The position numbers and the translations under genes are program-made. From the NCBI GenBank assembly GCA_038030265.1, contig CM075941.1, positions 6,386,001 to 6,450,000 on the forward strand: 64,000 bases of DNA. Reading direction: 5' to 3'. Source of the DNA: Corythucha ciliata. Lineage: Eukaryota; Arthropoda; Insecta; Hemiptera; Tingidae. Below are positions 45,540 through 58,139 of the stretch, piece after piece; position 1 is the first letter of the stretch, and each line of letters starts with the position of its first letter. Below the pieces are notes generated by a model that did no database searches, was not told where the DNA came from, and saw only the letters and a list, made by a program, of their open reading frames with translations.

Positions 45540-46930
45540 AATTACTAGACTAACTATACTCGCGCCCCAAAATGGCAAAACTGACGATTCACGCCTTGAA
45601 AATAGCTAACTAAACTGACTATTTGTGCCTTAAAAATAGTCAAACTGACTTCACGTATGACCAAACCATTGGCTCGTTTGGCCCTGAATGTTCCTTAAAA
45701 TCATGTTTCCCGCCTTGAAAATGATCAAATCAACCATTCGCGTGCCAAAAATGACCAAAATGACAGTTTCCGCATTAGTTTGACCTACTATTTGCGCCCT
45801 GAAAACGGCTAAACTTACTATTAGCGCCTAAACAGACGATTCCTTTCCTATGAATTGCAAAATCGACCCAATCCAAACTGATCGTTCTTTCCTTACTTGA
45901 CAAATTTCGCCCTAAAATGCAAAACTGACGATTCAATAGCCAAACAGGTGATGCCCGCTCTAAATATGTTCAAACTGACAATTATTCTCTCTCTGAAAAA
46001 GCCTGAACAGGTGATTCCTGCTGCTCCAAAAATGGCAAAATCGACCATTCCCACCCAGAAAATACCCAAACAACCGTTCAACGCCTTGGCTTGACGTACT
46101 ATTCAATCACGCGTTCTAAAAGCATTGCTAAGCTGGGTATTCAAGCCATAAAATTGGCAAAACATGACGGCCACCGGTTTTGGGTCAGAAAATGTGTTCT
46201 AAACAAAGATAAACTGAGAGTTTGTGCCTTAAAAGTACCCAAAACAGACCATGCAGGAAGTGGCTAAATTGACAATTCCCTCTCTAAAAATGGCATAACT
46301 GATTATTCGGGCCCTAAAATGGCAAAACTGACGATCCGCGTTGCTCGGAAAAGGTTACGGGAATGCGAATTGGGGAGGCATGCAGAAAAATCGCGTGACA
46401 ATATCACACTGAGTATTCTCGCCCTAGAAATGGCCATACAGGCAGTCAGCGCCGTAAAAATGGCCAAACTGGCTATTCACGCCCTAAAATTGTCAAAATT
46501 GATTCTATGTACACATAATTGTGGCCTCTAAATTGTTAAACTGACGATTCGTGCTTTGAAAGCCTGAAACTAATTATTCCAGTCATTAAATGGTAAATCG
46601 TTAATTAGCGCGTCAAAAATTGCCAAACTGAGCCTTCACGGCTTGAATGTCTAAATTGACTACCTGTACATATATTTATGCCCTAAAAATAGCAAAACTG
46701 CCTATTCACAAAAAATGGCATACTCGAACTACTCAATTCACCTTCAAGCTCTAAAAATCAAAGCGTGGATGACCGTCACTTTGACCATTTTTGGAGCGTG
46801 AATAAGAAAACTATAGTCGATTTTGCAATTTCAAGTGCTGGAATCATTTGTTTAAGCATTTTTTTGGATCGGAATCGCCAGTTTGACTATTTTCAGGCCA
46901 CGAATCGTCAGGTAATAGCCATTCTCAAGG
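45540..46930 (+). repeat. short-period array, family D (1.4 kb)
   Basis: Forty or more units near 29 bp such as GCCCCAAAATGGCAAAACTG, TTCGGGCCCTAAAATGGC and TTCACGCCCTAAAATTGTC. From about 46780 it turns into the reverse orientation (TTTTTGGAGCGTGAATAAG, CGAATCGTCAGG), so the array contains an inversion point. Confidence 0.8.
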
Positions 46931-47890
46931 CACTTGGTTCAGTTTTTATTCATTTATTCATTGTCAGTATAGAAAATCACAACGAACGCGACCCGAGCAC
47001 CTTTATTCGGCCTCGAGCAGGTCGAGCTCCCTTCTCTCGACATCATTCCAACCTGCATATTATCGCAGTTGCAGGAAGTATACAAGACCTTAAAATAAGT
47101 GCATGATAAAAGTTTCAAATTGAGACGAACTCAACAGAAAAAAAACTAATCCATGTCAAAACGTTTTTGTAAGATCTTAGTTAGCAGATGACGTCTAGCT
47201 AAGACGCTTATACCTGCTCGTTTTTCAAACTCGAGCTTCTCTTACTTTGAGCTGATATTCAGATAGTGATCAATAACGCAACATTTTTAAGAGACTCTGG
47301 TATTAAAACACGCTCAAAAAATATTAGATCTTCTGATAATGCTAGTGCCAGGAAATCTTGATTCCGCGAGGAAAATTGTCTATTTATAGTTTGAAGAACT
47401 ACTAGTCGTGATTTTACAATTATGCGGTGACGCTTGCATTATACAAAAATTTTAATTTGTTATTTTTTCTCCCATTCCTCGCACTAGAACTCGGGGTTTG
47501 CAATTGGACAACATCGAGTTTACTGTTAAAGAGTTTAATCCGCGAAATTTTGTTTTTGAAAGAGACAAACTCAAGAATTTTGGAAGGTTGTCGGAATGAA
47601 GACATCATCCCAGCGCTGCTGCTCCCGTCCAAGAAGGGGCTAGCCTATCGCATGCTCCCGGAAAGACAGTCAACGTGTCCAGTTGCCCGTTTCTGATTGG
47701 GATGCGGAGATGACGAGAACGAAGTGAGAAACCACCTGCCCGAACGATTGAGCCCGTGGTTCTTCTGAATTCAGGCGTGGATCCAGCCCAGCCTAAACGC
47801 CCCCCCCCCCCATTCATGTTTTAGTGCGTTTCAATTCATTTCAAGCAAAAATTATAGGATTTTCCTTTTCAATAAAAAGCTGCTGTGGTG
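46931..47890. other. intergenic, no gene assigned
   Basis: Includes one or two family B units at about 47535 (CCGCGAAATTTTGTTTTTG) and a C-run at 47799. Frames without recognisable domains. Confidence 0.35.
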
Positions 47891-47894
47891 CGGT

Positions 47895-48055
47895 TCTTGT
47901 ACGAAATTGCAAGTTTCGGGTATTAATTATCACAAAAATGCAAGTTTCGGTGGCTTTATTGGTGCAACAAACCCGTGAAATTGTGTGTTTTTTTTTTTTT
48001 TTTTTGTCCTACCAAATCCCCCGAAATTAAGCAAAACCTGCGAAATTGCTGTCCT
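47895..48055 (+). repeat. short-period array, family C
   Basis: CGAAATTGCAAGTTTCGGG and AAAATGCAAGTTTCGGTGG, then CCCGTGAAATTGTG, a T18 run, and two more diverged units. Confidence 0.7.
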
Positions 48056-48299
48056 ACCGAGGCCGGGGGATCGCGCTAATCTTGATGAAACCCATGACCC
48101 TCTTCCTTCCCTATCATTATCGTGGACACTTTCGTTGTTGAGTAGATTACGCTCGAGTCACTGGCAGATCTAAGAGAGGGGCCATGGTCCCTGTGGTGTG
48201 GAGGCGAGGTCGCTTGCGCAAAAAAAATCATCAAAACCTACTTCAAAATCCCATCGAGGAGGGGTGTTCACCCTTATAATTTCAGGCTCATTGTTTCAA

Positions 48300-48480
48300 A
48301 GGCCCAAGAATCAGAGGTTCTCGAGAGACGTGAAATGCCAAGTTAGAGGAAAAACTCTCACTGAGGGGAAAGTTGACGTTGAACGCCGCCACGTCTAGGG
48401 CAAAATGTATGCGAAAAGTCACGCCAAGGGCAAACTTTAAGCGAAACGTCACATTGCGGGGAAAAGAACTCTTTCGAAAG
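48300..48480 (+). repeat. short-period array, family F
   Basis: AGGGCAAAATGTATGCGAAA and AGGGCAAACTTTAAGCGAAA are 30 bp apart, with CGTCAC-type ends. Two or three weaker units lie upstream. Related units at 49030-49160. Confidence 0.6.
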
Positions 48481-48590
48481 GCCGCGGCTCGCCGAGTAAA
48501 CTACGCAAAATGGCCCACGGTAGAGAACCTTTAAAACACAGGTACTGCAACACGGATTTCAGCGCCATATTTGGTCCCTCCGTCGCTAGG

Positions 48591-48840
48591 GTAAACCATG
48601 GAGGTATGAAGAGAGAGAAGGGAGCGATAGATGTAAAATCAAGTTAACGGGGTGAAGCCAACATACGCCACATTGGTAGTCCCGGAACGCATCAGGATTT
48701 GTGCTGAGGACTACTTTATCACGACTGCTGCTCTGTTATCTATATCTTAAATATCAAGGCCGAGGGACCACCAATATGGCGAAAATCGGCGTCACCCTTT
48801 TCAACTTATGCTCCCTCCTCTCTTTTCCTTCCTCCATGGG
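48591..48840. mobile_element. inverted-repeat element, about 250 bp
   Basis: Outer ends GGTAAACCATGGAGG / CCTCCATGGGGTAAAC. Diverged arms of about 85 bp include GAGAAGGGAGC / GCTCCCTCCTCTC and CCACATTGGTAGTCCC / GGGACCACCAATATGG. Extra GAGGGACCA-ATATGGCG pieces at 48563-48580 and 48962-48988 suggest older copies around it. Confidence 0.6.
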
Positions 48841-49029
48841 GTAAACACAATATCATGAATGAAAAAATTGCCATCGTTGCAGCAAACAAACGCGGAACGC
48901 GGTAGAAATAAATAAAAATATCCTACTTGTCAATGAGATCAGGTGATAATTATAATCATATGAGGGACCAAGTATGGTGCCGATTTTCGTGTTGCAGTAC
49001 TCGTTTTTTATAGTGCCTTACCCACGGTG

Positions 49030-49160
49030 GGCAAAACGCAACATTCGGGAAAACACTCACGTGAATCGCCACTTTCAAGGCAAAATTTTAAGCAAAATGC
49101 CTCGCCAAATATTATGTTGCCACGGCAACAAATTATTATGCGAAACGCTTCACCAAGAGC
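49030..49160 (+). repeat. short-period array, family F
   Basis: GGGCAAAACGCAACATTCGGG, AAGGCAAAATTTTAAGC and ATTATGCGAAACGC at about 30-bp steps. Confidence 0.5.
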
Positions 49161-49467
49161 ATTGGCCCCGTTGTAAAACTCAAAAATTGCTCAGCACTAG
49201 GTCAGCACTGTTTGTTTTCAACACATGTAAAATAAGAGGGAAGGATTAATCGCAATTAATCGTGTTATAGTTTTACAAGGAGCCCAAAACCTCATCAAGT
49301 GGTAACGAAAGGTCCGTTCCATTAGAGACTTTTAGCAACACCACCGCTAACGCTAACGCAAACGATAAATCAGTTGTTGCTTGGTTACGAAACATCTGAT
49401 TGTTTGAAATTTGAAAATGGATTTTCCGGAGGATTCCACGGGAGAGTGCTAAAACTCACTATTGTTT

Positions 49468-49562
49468 CGCGAGTGCTACACATTTGAAGAAAATCATCTG
49501 GTTTCATTCAATTTTTCAGAATAAGTCAATGAAATCACAAGGTTTTCTACACTAGTGTAGCT
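49468..49562 (-). mobile_element. second copy of the AGTGCTACAC MITE, inverted
   Basis: Reverse complement of 32790-32885 from GAGTGCTACACATTTGAAG to CTACACTAGTGTAG. Confidence 0.8.
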
Positions 49563-49875
49563 ATAGTCTGTCCACTCAGGAATGGACTCTCGCCCGCCCC
49601 CCAAATTTAGTGAAATGAGCTTCCCCTTTACCCCTTCTACCAAAAATAACGCACGGGGAATAATTTTAGAACCAACGATATAAAAAAAACTTGATTGCTC
49701 ATCACTACTGATAAATACTAGCAATCATTTAAGTTCCCAAGTGGATGAGAGGGGTGGAGTTTCAAAATAAGTACCGTGTTACCATAACTACACAAGGAGA
49801 GGGACAGGGTGATCGTTTACCAGGGGACGACCTGCCCCCTCCACACCCCTGCAGGCAGCTGGGAGCAATCCAGGT
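49563..49875. other. intergenic, nothing recognised
   Basis: No similarity seen. Confidence 0.35.
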
Positions 49876-50170
49876 TTATACAGGGTGATTCAGGAGGAAT
49901 GTGACAAACTTACACAGGTGATAGTGCGTACCTGGACGCACAAAAAACGTCATATAGACGCATAGCCGAAAATGCTTTGGTTACGAGATATGAGCATTTT
50001 CCTGTTTTTTTCTAGTTGCATTACTTTTTACGGTAATTGTCGTGTTCACGGCTCACTGTAGGTGGTTAGACAAAAAATGACGGTGGATTCGGAAAGAGGA
50101 CAAAATCCTGTTCCTGAAACCACCATGAAAATCAAAAAATTTCGCTTGCGCGTTGCTATTTCAGCCATGT
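49876..50170 (+). mobile_element. possible transposon terminus (ACAGGGTGATTCAGGAGGAA)
   Basis: The start resembles a widespread invertebrate transposon end (ACAGGGTGxTTCAGGAGGAATGT), followed by non-coding sequence. No matching inverted end or transposase was found within the next 1.5 kb, so it may be a truncated copy. Confidence 0.35.
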
Positions 50171-53100
50171 GAAAAGTTAAGAAAGTAGTTTTTTCAAATA
50201 CCTGATAAATTTCACATCAGTATCACTCAACTGCTAGTGCACGCATCGATACGGGCAAAGTTGTGGAAAACTACCCCGTTCTGTGTACTTTCGAACGGTG
50301 TCCTGATAGTTGAAGTTTGCAACCCTCCGACTTTAGCAATCAAGTTTAAATGCAAAAAAATGTAAACTTGCTTTGTAAAACAAGCCGAATAGGTCAAGGT
50401 AAATGTCCTTTCTTTGGGGTATTGCGTTCCTACGAGCATGCTCCTCTCAATGCCTGAAGTAAGGATTCAATTGACAACGAGGTTTTCCATGTATGGAAAG
50501 TGAGTTGAGGTGGTGGATGAACACGTTAGGGTGAAAATTATGAACTTGGACATTTCACCTTATCAGATTCAGCCGGTACCCGTTGTACACTCATATCTCT
50601 CAATCCGGCTTGTTGTCCGTTTGTCGTCCGGAGCTGTCCTGAGCTAGCCCATGTTTCGACTTATTTGAAAAATAGGATACTGCTGCGTAAGCAAAATTTC
50701 CTGGAGAATGAAACAATACCTTTAAATCCAGGAATGGTTCAGAAATAAGACGATAAAATTGATTCTGCATTGTCATTTGGCGGTGGATGATTGGAGCCCG
50801 GGAAGATTTAGGAATCTTCTGTGCAGCTCTCCTTTCAACAATCCTTTGGTAAAGATTAAAGAAATCTCAAGAAAGACTAATAATCTACAATAATTATAGT
50901 ATATTCTATCTTCTTATAGGAGGGGTTTAACCCCCCCCCCCCACCATAGATCCGTGACGAAACGTTTTTGTCTGAGGCGGATTAAACTTTTTAATCGGCA
51001 TCTTTCCGCCTCAAATGAAGTTTGTGACCACCACAAGACCTCACAATGCCCAAAAACGTGTATCCGATTGTCTAACTGGAGAAGATTTTATTTTTTTGCG
51101 TGCGATAAGAACGCACGCATCGGCAACAATTTTGCAGAAATAAACTACATAGTCTCTTAATCACTTCTCGATTTCTCGTCTTACACCGAGTAGCCTGCGT
51201 ATTTTGAAAGTCTTATAAACAGTAAGTACCTGATGCTTCGAAAACACATCTAAAGAGTTCCGGGGGAGAGTGAAGGGTATTCCGAGGCTTCCAGCATTCG
51301 TCTCTTCTTTTTTTCCCCTGTACATAAAAAAAATCCGGTAATAGAGCCCTTTTAGATATTCTAATCGTTAAAGCATTATCAGAAATCTTCGCCGAATAGG
51401 CAGCTTGTAAGAAAAAACCGGCAATTTCACACTCAACTAAAAAGCTGTTTCTTGAGTGCTGCAGTAAACTAAACATCTTTCCTTATCTTATACGTATTTA
51501 TCTCTAAGAAATAAAAGTCACAGAAACTTCCGTAGACCGCATACTACGATTTTCCTATAGGAGGAGGCACTAACGTTTAGCTAATTATTTACTACACACA
51601 TTTGGCCCTTTGATAGCTTATAAAGTATTCATTATATCTAATTTATAAATTAGCTCTACACCTAAGCGCCTATTTATATTAACGTCGCGTCAGGCACTAT
51701 TGAACAACCTTGTACTAAAAAAATATGCAATTTGCTTCTAAAACCCATGCCTGAAAATTGTACTTATGTGCATGATTAATTCAAAAAGTAGCGAATAAAT
51801 CCATGCCAAGCAGAAAATGAGTCATTTACTCGGTGTCGGCGCAATTAGGCAGGTGAGTAATGAAAGTCCACAGATCATGGTCCAGATTTTTTTCATATAT
51901 TTTGGTAGATTTAATTTGTGTTTTTGTTTTTTCACAACAAATAGGTACAAAGTTGTACAATAAAGGAATGAAAATGTTGGTACTCGCCGCTATTATTCTT
52001 TTACGAGGAGGGCCCATGATTAATTTTAAAATATGATTTTTATGTCACGACCCATCTTGAGGTAGGTTAATGAGCGAGCGTAAGATCGTTGCCGTCGAGG
52101 AGGAAGGAGAGGGTTAGGACAGCGTAGATTAATATTCTCGGCTGTCCGTTCAAAAATAGACTTGAAGATGTGCGACGAAGCAGTGGAGGAGGTTGAACGT
52201 TATCCTACTTCCAACACTCAAATTCATTACGTATAACTTGAAAAGCTGTAATAATAATAAAGTCTACAGAAGATTTGAAAACATCGTGCGAATATATCGC
52301 GTACATGAAAAACGAATACTTTCTAGCCTAAGGATCAATCGTGAGCCTTGCCTGGAGACAAAGAGGGGCCCTTTTCAATGCGAATCTCAGGGAAGAAACA
52401 CGGTCCTTGATACGAGATCTTGGTTTCTTTCGTTAAATCCTAATAACTAATGCATTACATTTACATGAACTGAAGAGTACTCATCCCCTTTCACGATTGT
52501 TTCTCATGCAAAAAGCGGTAGGATCTCCGGGGCGGCATTGTATTTTTTTTCTCTTCTTAACGGGGTTTATACGTTAAATGTTACAACTGTGAGGAGGTTC
52601 GATCCTGATGTACTTCGCACGCACTGACCTATCTGATCTTTGGCCTAACAGAGATTTTAAATTTTGTTAGTAGATATATTATTCCTCGATTAAACGGCGA
52701 GGTCGGGGAGTATGAAAGTATGCGTGGGAAAGGGGGGAGGGATTGATCCGTGACAGTCAATATAGTGTTGCAACTGTTTACTTATATTAAGTACATTATC
52801 GAACAAAAGAACTCTTGCTACCAACCCATTCCTATTTCCTCCAGTAATAAAATAAGGAAGACGATTACGAACTCAACCTTTCCCGGTTTTTACAAGAACG
52901 TGATTATGGAAAAAGAAAAAGAAGAAGAAGAAGGAAAACACGGGGAAAATGAGGGAAGGAAGCCTTTGAACAATATTCAAACAGAAGGTGATTTTAAAGC
53001 GCGATACCGTGGAATGACGAAATGGATCGTGTAGGTGTAAAACTATATGTGGACTACAATGTTAATAATACATAAAGTGCAAAACGAGGGAGTGGACATT

Positions 53101-53799
53101 TGGCGTGACAAATGTTCCTTTCCCTACGGCCAAGAATAGAGAGGACATCGAGTATCACTTGTCTTATTAGCAATATAAGGGTTGCAAGATTATCAAATGC
53201 TTATTTCTATTCCATTGTTCTCTATTCATAAATGTATGGATGAAGAATGAAAATAAGGGTTGGGCGTAAGAAAAATTAATTAGTAGCAAAACTGAAAGAA
53301 GTTCATTCAATCGCAACACCAATGTAAATAGCAATAAATTTCTAATTGCCATAAATGTAAATTGGTGGAACATCTCCTTGTCAAATCACGCAATTTGACC
53401 TAAACAGTTCGCCTTGTAGAATAATGTACGCTGCAATAATTAGGAAGTCACTCGTGGATAAAAAGTCAAGTCTTCAAGGCTAATAATAAACAGAAAAGGT
53501 GGATTGTTGTGGGGGGGGGGGGGTAAAGCAGGCACATCGTGGAAAGACAAAGAAGGAATAATGTAAAGTAAGATGGAGCTGGAACATGGACAAAAGAAAA
53601 GGAAAATTCATTTTTCGTTTTCTAGCCGGCGTAAAAATGGGAGAATACGATGATCGTGTCAGATACGGAGGGCTAGCCTTACTAGTTATTTACACTTTCA
53701 AAAACGTGTAACAAAAAGTGATTACATTATAGAAATGGCCTCTGTCCTTTCTTCCCTATAAACTTTATTTTCCTCCCAACAAGTTTCTTACAACTTGAA
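50171..53799. other. intergenic, no gene assigned
   Basis: The longest stretch without a recognised element. It contains C12-class run at 50931, G12-class run at 53511, several frames of 60-95 codons with no domain features (for example 52750-53034, rich in Glu and Lys), and no short-period array. Unique sequence by eye. Confidence 0.35.
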
Positions 53800-54190
53800 G
53801 GTTTATTGCTTAGCGGATTGAACACGACAGGAATTGGCGCTTTTTCAATCTTATTAGGGAAATTCAGTGGTTTATCGCAGTTAGAGCCACGTACAATTAG
53901 CGTATTATCCCTATTTTTGTCACGAATCAGGACTTTTCATCCATTTTTAACCATGAAATCGAGCTTTTATCATTTTAGCTGCAAATAATTTGTTAACGTG
54001 AGCCGCGTATTACAGCTACCTACTACTCCATCTTAGCCGTGAATTAGCAAATTTTCTCATGTTGATCCGCGAAAATTGTTGTTGTTTTTGCCATTTTAAG
54101 CTAACAATGAGTACCTTTTGTCAAATTTAGCACGAATTACGCTTTTTCTCTATTTTAGCTGTAAATAAGCGCTTATCTCAATTTTTTCCA
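53800..54190 (+). repeat. short-period array, family A
   Basis: About 12 units, for example GTGAATTAGCAAATTTTC and GCACGAATTACGC, ending at the MITE at 54213. Confidence 0.7.
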
Positions 54191-54212
54191 GGAAATTAAA
54201 AGAGTTTTCTTG

Positions 54213-54393
54213 AAGGCTCGTATCACACATACGAGTTTTCCAGAGGCGCGGTTGCTACCCGGCGCGAACGCAGTGAGAGCCGCGCAGAAGCCGAGGAGTT
54301 ATTGCGTTACGCCGCTCGCCCCCTTGAGCCACGCGAATTCGCACCGCTTTGAAACCTCGCCTCGTGGAATCGCGTATGTGTGAAACAAGCCTT
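54213..54393. mobile_element. GC-rich MITE inside a family A array
   Basis: Inverted ends AAGGCTCGTATCACACATACG and the complement AAGGCTTGTTTCACACATACG, continuing through GCGA...CCxxGAGGCGxG. 181 bp, strongly GC-rich against an AT-rich background. End design recalls the 22002 element (TTACACGG / TCACACAT). Confidence 0.8.
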
Positions 54394-54504
54394 AACAAAC
54401 AAAACAACAAACACAAAACAAATTCATTCCCTCGAAAAATGAAGCAATTTGATAGGTTGCATAGACACCACACAACGAAAACATTGAGCTTGTGAACGGG
54501 CCTT

Positions 54505-55250
54505 TATAGCCGCGAATTTTGATTTGCGAATTAGCGTTTTTATCAATTTTTGCTGCATGTGAGCGCTTTTTGACAACCTTAGCTGAATTTACGCATTTTT
54601 TCCTTTGTGTTTTGGACAATTTGTTACCTCAAACGTAGAACTTGTACCGCTTCATTTCAAAAAACATGGAGATTTTTCCATTTCAGCTGTGAATTACGGG
54701 ATTTTCATATTTTCTAAATTTCGTGCTGCGACGAACCTGCTCAGCGACCCATCGCTGCTTTTTTCTCAATTTTATTGCCTCGTAATAGTTATTTTTCTCA
54801 ATTATGGCATCGATTTCGCGCTTTTCTGAATTTTTAGCAGCGAAATCGAGATTGTCGCTTTTTGCTACGAATTAGCGCTTTTATACTAAATCAGCCCCGA
54901 ATATTAGCCATGTACTTGCCCCTAGATTAGCACTCTTGCACGCTTTCTCAATCTTAGCCTCGTATTAATGATCTAAAGAAACTTACGGTCAGCGAAGTTG
55001 CCTTCAGATACCCTGCCGTGCTGTATTATCCTCGATTCAATGCTTTAAAACCAAACACTTTAGTTGGTAGTGAAAGTTAGTCACGAAGTTGCCTCGAAAA
55101 ATTATGAATTGTAGTTTTTTTTCTCAATAATATAGCTTACCCTTCTGAGCGATTCATCGCTGCTTTTTATCAATTTTATATCCTTGAAATAGCTATTATT
55201 ATCAATTTTAGCCACAAATTAGCATTTTTATCTGTTTTAGCCACAAATAC
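54505..55250 (+). repeat. short-period array, family A, continues after the MITE
   Basis: Units such as TGCGAATTAGCGTTTTTATC and ACGAATTAGCGC. Marker GCCTTCAGATACCC at 54999. The similar blocks AGCGACCCATCGCTGCTTTTT (54742) and GAGCGATTCATCGCTGC (55147) are a further long-range repeat about 405 bp apart. Confidence 0.7.
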
Positions 55251-55254
55251 ACAG

Positions 55255-55690
55255 TTTCTAGGGTGAAATTGACAGATTCGAGGACGAAATTGACAGTTTA
55301 TATGATGAAATTTGGAGTTTTAGGACGACATTGATAGTTTTGACGACGAAATTTACAATTTCCTGGACAAAATGGACAATTTATAGAACAGAATTGACTG
55401 TTTTCCGGATAAATGTCCATTGATAGTTTCCAGGACTAAATTGGCAGTTTGGATGAAGAAATTGACATTTGTAGATGGAATTGACAGTTTCAAGGACAAA
55501 TGCCCGTTGATAGTTGCCAGGACGAAATTAACAGTTTTGAAAGAAAAAAATGATTGACGAAGTTGGCTGTTTTGAATGATTCTATTATATATTATGTTTG
55601 ACGAAAAAATTGACTGTTTCGAGGACGAAATTGACAATACTAGGACAAAATTGACAGCAGATTAAAGGACGAAATTGACAGTTAGAAGAA
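55255..55690 (+). repeat. short-period array, family E (20-22 bp)
   Basis: About 20 units, for example AGGACGAAATTGACAGTTT and ACGACGAAATTTACAATTT. GATAGTTTCCAGGAC...AAATTGGCAG and GATAGTTGCCAGGACG blocks mark a longer internal repeat of about 80 bp. Confidence 0.85.
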
Positions 55691-56104
55691 CCGTTCAACA
55701 ACGGAGTCAAGGTTCCACAGCGGACGCCCCTGAGAACCGGCGATCTGCAGCCGGATGACAAACAGGGGGGCAAAAGAGGAAAGACCGGTGCTCGCGACTC
55801 GCTAATCGTTTTCTCATTTTTGACACGACGAAGAAACGACTTTCTCCAGACTTGGGCGCTGATCAAAAACTCACTATCTCCGCGACCACGTCTTCTTTTT
55901 CCGTTTGGCCCTTTCTTCCACCCACTTCTTCACTTTCGAAATCCGTCGCAATGTGGGTCCTCACGCACTCGTTCGTTCGGCTTTACTTCGTTTACTTTTT
56001 AAGATTTTTTATTATGAATATAATTAAGGTAGGGTTTACCTGCCTGAGCCAAGCCGCTTGTCTCGACCCCCCAAGAATATTAACGTCAGGGTGAGTGTGA
56101 CCCA
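55691..56104. other. unique insert splitting the family E array
   Basis: GC-rich at 55700-55800, then unique sequence. No gene recognised. Confidence 0.4.
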
Positions 56105-56720
56105 TATCAATAGGGTGAAATTGACAGTTTTGAACGATGAAATTGACAGTTTATAAGTATTCGACTGCTTCCGATGAAGGGGCTTAGAAACTCTCAGTTT
56201 CCAAAATCCGTTGAAGTTTCTAAGGTAAAATTGGCAGATTTGAGGACGAAATAGGCAGTGTTTAATGACAAAATTGACCTTCAAAGGACGAAATTGACAG
56301 TTTCATGGATGACATTAACAGTTTATAGGACAAAATTGACACAGTGTTGGGTCGACATTGATAGCTTCGACGGGAAATTTACGTTTCCCAGGACGACATT
56401 GACATCTTATGGGACAACATTGACAGTTATGTATGACAAAATTGACAGTTTTCTGGAAAAAATTTACAGTTTCCGGGCCGAAATTGACAGTTTAAATGGT
56501 GGAATTGTTGAGAGAGTTTCCGGTACACGACTGTTTCAGGTGATGGGAATCAAAAACTTCATGTTGCGAGCCCCAATTGCCTGCCGCGGAATCTCGAAAT
56601 CAAGTTTTATGGTCTTTTGTTAGGTAGGAGGAAATTGACACATTCCAAGTCAAAACTGCCAGTTTCTGGGGGTGGAATTGAGAGGTGTGTAAGACGAAAT
56701 TGACAATTGCCGAGAGAGAG
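56105..56720 (+). repeat. short-period array, family E, second part
   Basis: About 24 units such as AGGACGAAATTGACAGTTTC. Non-repeat markers TTCGACTGCTTCCGATGAAGG (56159) and ACACGACTGTTTCAGGTGAT (56525) are similar to each other and 366 bp apart, again suggesting a higher-order unit. Confidence 0.85.
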
Positions 56721-56744
56721 GTTAAGAAAATCCATAGTCTGAAA

Positions 56745-57385
56745 CCCGAATTCTCATCAGTTTACGATTTTTAATGCCTGAATAGTCATTTTGGTGATCG
56801 TTAGGGCACGAATGGTCTATTTGGCCATTTATGGAACGCAAATGATCGTTTTTTAAGGCGCGGATCCGTCAGTACGGCTAGCAGTCCCTTTTAGGGCCCG
56901 ATCGGTCAGTTCTACAATTTTTAAGGAACGAATTGTCTCTGACGCTTTCAAAAGAGTGCGAATGACCAGTTTGACCATTTTTAGAGCGAAACTTCAAAGA
57001 TTGCAATTTTTAGGGCGTTTGGTAATTTTAGGGCACGAATCGTCAATTCAGCCATTTTCAATGGCGTGGAATGGTCTATTTGGCCATTTTTAGAACACGA
57101 ATGATGGCAATGCGGATGGTTTGGCAATTTTCAGGGCACAAATCGTCAATTCAAACATTTCTTAGGCTCGAATCGTAATTTTAGCCATTTTTAGGACTTG
57201 AATAGTCCGTTTGACTATTTCCAGAGGACGAATCGTCAGTAAAGTCAGTTTTAGGGGGCGAACAGTTTGGTCATTTATAGAACGAATCACCAGATTCGCC
57301 ATTTTTTGGTACAAATGGACAGTTTTGCCATCTTAAAAGCGTGGATCGTCATAGTTTTGCCATCTTAGGGCACGAATGGTCACGC
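56745..57385 (-). repeat. short-period array, family D (reverse)
   Basis: About 20 units such as GCACGAATCGTCAATTCAGCC and GGACGAATCGTCAG with CCATTTTTAG spacers, ending at a C-run (57389). Confidence 0.8.
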
Positions 57386-58139
57386 TCCCCCCCCCCCCTA
57401 TAAGAAGAACATTTACCGCCTATTATCTTTATTCATCAAGTACTAAACAGTGAACATGGAAGCAGTATAATATAACAGTTAATGTAATAAGGCTAACTGA
57501 TGTCAATGCCTACCGAAAAATGATATCCTTAAGGCGGGGTTTCAGTCGGGTTTCCTCGACCCCTTCCCCTCGTAACCCCTCGCCTGAACTTCACCACTAA
57601 ATTTAGGCTCCATTTCTGCACCAATCTCTGATTTCAAAGTTGAATTGTAATCTTCAGAAAGATCTTGCTTTTTAAAATGTCGTCCCTAAAATAACCTACT
57701 GTTGGCCTGTTTTATCACTGTGACCCACCCGTTTTTGTCCACTTGCACACGTTTTCAGAACGTATAACTGCAGAGGCGTCTACCCAAGGAGGGGGGAGTT
57801 GGACGCCGATCTGACGGTAGGGGGGGGGGAGCTAAACGTTGTCAGGGGGGCAATGTAAGTTATTCGTTGTGGTGGTGGGGAATTGTCCAAAAAACTCGAT
57901 TGTCCAAAACTTCTTGATTGGGGTGTGCACGCAAGGTGGAAACAGTGAAGGGGGAATAATCCTGGGCATAGCACAGGATTGGGCTTAGGATTTTCTCAGG
58001 GGGGGGGGCAAGGTTTATTTAGCCGCTCTGGTAACGAGGGGCCAAGCAATATATTAAACCGCCTTTCAAGATGGCGGGGGCAACATTCCATTCAGCTCGT
58101 TCATCATTCACATCAATGCCAAACCTGCCATTCAGAAAG
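57386..58139. other. intergenic, nothing recognised
   Basis: G-runs at 57820 and 58000. No gene. Confidence 0.35.

Noticed and set aside
43375..46930. Regular repeats of about 30 bp resembling a CRISPR array
   Set aside because: Units are head-to-tail without unique spacers, diverge strongly, occur in both orientations at many loci and sit in an intron-containing animal genome with no cas genes.
49876..50640. Complete DNA transposon starting at ACAGGGTGATTCAGG
   Set aside because: Only one end is recognisable; no transposase and no inverted partner.
52750..53034. 94-codon frame with a Glu/Lys-rich segment
   Set aside because: The charged stretch comes from a GAA-rich simple sequence; no homology recognised.
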